A DNA stretch of 7,430 nucleotides from Bacteroidales bacterium (GTDB lineage Bacteria > Bacteroidota > Bacteroidia > Bacteroidales > Azobacteroidaceae). The notes beneath the pieces were generated by a model. The model ran no database searches. It was not told the DNA's origin and worked only from the letters and a program-made list of their open reading frames with translations. The position numbers and the translations under genes were made by a program. The stretch is taken from NCBI GenBank assembly GCA_020860885.1, contig JAJBTS010000042.1:1-7430 (forward strand). Reading direction: 5' to 3'. This document shows positions 5,020 through 7,430 of this stretch, in pieces. Position 1 is the first letter of the stretch. Each line of letters begins with the position of its first letter.

Positions 5020-7368
5020 TTACTTACTTATTGAAAAAGGCGTTGTTTTCAGATAGATCCTGAAATCCCTGATCATTCCCGGATAATTTTCTTCCATACG
5101 GGGCAGATATTCAAAACCTGTAATGGTTTGTTCTTTTCCCAGATCGATTACAATAGCATGAGGGAATTTATCTTTTGTTTCGGAATAAGCAGTATGCCAT
5201 ATCGTTGATTCCTGCAAATCGAAAACATTCAAAGCGGTATTGTTAGCGGCTACCGTTTCCTCACTATCGGCATAGACAATACTCCAGTTTTGCCGCGAAA
5301 TACGCTTCCCATCTTCACTTAAAATTTCCAGTTCGGCAACAGAAGCGAAATCATCGTTCTTCTGAGAATTCAAGGCTTCTAACGCAAAATACCGGCAGGA
5401 ATAGGGTTTGTTAAAAGAAACCGATTGCCAGCCATTGCCGGGTTGGAAAGAACCTGAATAAACCGGACGCTCATCCGCAAGATCCAACGTTTCTCCCGGA
5501 GTACGATGTTTCTGAATTTCTTTCACCTGATTGACATCCAGGATAGGTTGCCTTAATCCTTGCAGAGAAGAGACTTCCGGTGTCTGCATCTCCAGCACTA
5601 CAATCTCATTCTTACCTTTCTTCAACCAGCAACCGGGCATATACAAAGTCTGCTGAGGACCGATTTTCCAATATCTTCCGATATTGTGACCGTTTATATA
5701 AACCATACCCTTATTCCAATGACTCATATCGATGAATGTATCGCCCGTTTTATCCAGATTGAAAGAAGCGCGATACAAAGCAGGACCTGTTTTTTCTCCG
5801 GAATCTTTACTAAATTCAAATCTTTTGGTAGAGTTATAATCCGAAGGGAAAGTATAAACCTGCCAACCTTTCAGATCGACCGTTTCTTTACCGCCGGTCA
5901 GCTCTACCTTTTCAGTTATTCCTTTCCAATCGTAAATACTCTTACCGAAATTCACCCTTCCCATGGCCTCCACAAAGATATCCAATACCGCACCTTCCTG
6001 AACGGGAGGAATCGTTAACGAACTTTGTCCCTGAACCCGGTCCAGAACTCCAACAGGCTGACCATCGATAAAAACAATAGCCCAGTCTTTTACTTCCGTA
6101 ATCTTCAAAAGCTGTGGTTCCTCGGAAGCCGGCAATTTAGTACGGTATAAAATACTACCCCATCCCTGATCAAAAAATTCCATAGACTGAATATCCTGAA
6201 CCATCTTCGGATCGGGAAGTTGTTCCAACAGATAAGCTTTTTCTTCCAGTACAATCTCAGGAATTGCTATCGTCGAAATGGAATCGGGGATTGCTGGCAA
6301 AAAAGTTTCCTCCGGCAGATAACCGGCAAGTAATTCCCTTATTTCAAAATACTTAGGAGTAACATTTCCGGATTCACCGATAGGAGCATCGTAATCGTAC
6401 GTAGTACAGGTCGGAGTAAAAGGAGGATTATTTCCTCCTGCCCAATGCGCAAAGCTCGTACCCCCATGAGTCATATACAAACTGAAAGAGATATTCCTAT
6501 CCAACATTTCTTTCAATCCGCTCACTAAGGTTGCCGAGCTGCGGGTCTCATGTTTGGCTCCCCAATGATCGAACCATCCCGACCAGAACTCACTACACAT
6601 CAACGGTGTTTCCGGCCTTGCTTCCTGTAAAGATTTGAATTGGTTTTCAATATTAGCACCTGCACCGAAGTTTATTGTCCATAAGAGGTCGTCCAAACCA
6701 TTCTTTTTAAAGTTAGAGCTCCAGTCGCATTGGAACAAGGAAACTTCATCAAAGCCCGATTCCCTGACGATATCTCTCATTGCAGCTATATATTCCTTAT
6801 TTTCATTGTAAGCTCCGTACTCGTTCTCTACCTGAACCATCAGTACATTACCCCCTTTTGACAATTGCATATCAGCCAGTTGTTTTCCTACCTGTTCCAT
6901 ATACAAACGTGTTTTCTCCATGAAATAAGGATCGTTGTCTCTCAATTTTATATCTTTTTTCTTCAGCAACCACCAGGGCAATCCTCCCATTTCCCATTCG
7001 GCGCATACATACGGTCCCGGACGCAAAATAACATACATACCATGTTTCTGTGCCAGTTTACAAAATTTAGCAACATCATTATTACCGCTGAAATCAAATT
7101 GTCCTTCAACCGGTTCATGTATATTCCAGAATATATACAGGCAAATCGTATTCATGCCTAAAGCCTTACACATTTCTATCCGGTGTTCCCAATACTTTTC
7201 CGGTATGCGGGGATAGTGAATTTCAGCCGCTTTAATAATAAAAGGCTCGTTGTTCAACAAAAAGGTTTTATTACCTATTTCAAAAGTTTCCGGTGTACGT
7301 TTTTCCTGACAGGATGCCAATAATAATACCAAAAGAGTGAGGGAATAGTAAATAAATTGCTTTTTCAT
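5020..7368 (-). CDS. GH35 beta-galactosidase lipoprotein with C-terminal F5/8-like domain
   Basis: This 782-residue enzyme should release non-reducing-end beta-galactose from glycans with retention of configuration. Residues 1-20 form a lipoprotein signal: MKKQFIYY, a hydrophobic stretch, then the lipobox LLLASC with C20 as the lipidated residue. The GH35 barrel spans ~30-350. Its acid/base is E183 in VQVENEYG and its nucleophile is E260 in CSEFWSGWFDHWG, both intact; YDYDAPIGESG (324-334) is also typical. Beta-sandwich domains follow at ~390-600, including FIDMSHWNKGMVYINGHNIGRYW. A discoidin/F5/8 type C-like domain covers ~635-778 and may bind carbohydrate. The residues after C20 (QEKRTPE) do not clearly match a surface-export signal, so a periplasmic location is more likely. 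No SusC/SusD genes are visible nearby, so the glycan target is unknown. The ATG at 7368 is set by the signal peptide. Confidence 0.96.
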   Translation of the reverse strand: MKKQFIYYSLTLLVLLLASCQEKRTPETFEIGNKTFLLNNEPFIIKAAEIHYPRIPEKYWEHRIEMCKALGMNTICLYIFWNIHEPVEGQFDFSGNNDVAKFCKLAQKHGMYVILRPGPYVCAEWEMGGLPWWLLKKKDIKLRDNDPYFMEKTRLYMEQVGKQLADMQLSKGGNVLMVQVENEYGAYNENKEYIAAMRDIVRESGFDEVSLFQCDWSSNFKKNGLDDLLWTINFGAGANIENQFKSLQEARPETPLMCSEFWSGWFDHWGAKHETRSSATLVSGLKEMLDRNISFSLYMTHGGTSFAHWAGGNNPPFTPTCTTYDYDAPIGESGNVTPKYFEIRELLAGYLPEETFLPAIPDSISTIAIPEIVLEEKAYLLEQLPDPKMVQDIQSMEFFDQGWGSILYRTKLPASEEPQLLKITEVKDWAIVFIDGQPVGVLDRVQGQSSLTIPPVQEGAVLDIFVEAMGRVNFGKSIYDWKGITEKVELTGGKETVDLKGWQVYTFPSDYNSTKRFEFSKDSGEKTGPALYRASFNLDKTGDTFIDMSHWNKGMVYINGHNIGRYWKIGPQQTLYMPGCWLKKGKNEIVVLEMQTPEVSSLQGLRQPILDVNQVKEIQKHRTPGETLDLADERPVYSGSFQPGNGWQSVSFNKPYSCRYFALEALNSQKNDDFASVAELEILSEDGKRISRQNWSIVYADSEETVAANNTALNVFDLQESTIWHTAYSETKDKFPHAIVIDLGKEQTITGFEYLPRMEENYPGMIRDFRIYLKTTPFSISK

Positions 7369-7407
7369 GCTAATAATATTTTTAATTCATTTTATAAATG
7401 ACGGACA

Positions 7408-7415
7408 CAAAAATA
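7408..7415 (-). promoter_or_regulatory. -7 box for the beta-galactosidase gene
   Basis: On the minus strand this reads TATTTTTG, an exact TAnnTTTG match, 39 bases before the ATG. The predicted transcription start is near 7401, giving a leader of about 33 bases. The -33 box would fall beyond the window edge, so it cannot be checked. If real, the gene can be transcribed on its own rather than only as part of an upstream operon. Confidence 0.45.
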
Positions 7416-7430
7416 CGATAAGATTTTGAA

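Noticed and set aside
5020..5070. A frameshift near the end of the beta-galactosidase gene
   Set aside because: The alternative frame stops almost at the same place, so a shift would restore nothing. The total length is normal for the family.

Overview
The window looks like chromosomal DNA of a Bacteroidales member, probably Bacteroides, Parabacteroides or a close relative; genus is not resolved. The reasons are the proteins (a class I glutamate dehydrogenase of Bacteroidetes/clostridial type and a lipoprotein GH35 beta-galactosidase with a C-terminal F5/8-like domain), the lack of Shine-Dalgarno sequences, the A/T-rich leaders, and promoters that fit the Bacteroidetes consensus TTTG-N19-21-TAnnTTTG.

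Layout: (1) 2-454 (+), the 3' part of a left-handed beta-helix (hexapeptide-repeat) acyltransferase. It is clearly more A/T-rich than the rest, as genes of surface-polysaccharide loci often are. (2) 465-3446 (-), a 993-residue protein with two receiver-like domains, a PEP synthase/PPDK-type ATP-grasp domain and an unassigned C-terminal domain. It lacks the recognisable phosphohistidine and PEP-binding domains needed for PEP synthase activity. (3) 3447-3511, a 65-bp divergent promoter region. (4) 3512-4846 (+), glutamate dehydrogenase. (5) 4847-5019, a convergent intergenic region holding a nested inverted-repeat element of about 138 bp that probably ends transcription in both directions. (6) 5020-7368 (-), the beta-galactosidase lipoprotein, with a -7 box just upstream near the window edge.

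How the genes relate: the best functional link is the divergent pair. The receiver/ATP-grasp protein and glutamate dehydrogenase are transcribed from overlapping, oppositely directed promoters whose -7 boxes form an inverted repeat, so their expression is probably coupled. This suggests, but does not prove, a link between the unusual ATP-grasp protein and nitrogen or central carbon metabolism. The acyltransferase and the beta-galactosidase look like separate transcription units (envelope polysaccharide and glycan breakdown). No RNA genes, CRISPR arrays, transposase genes or phage genes were seen.
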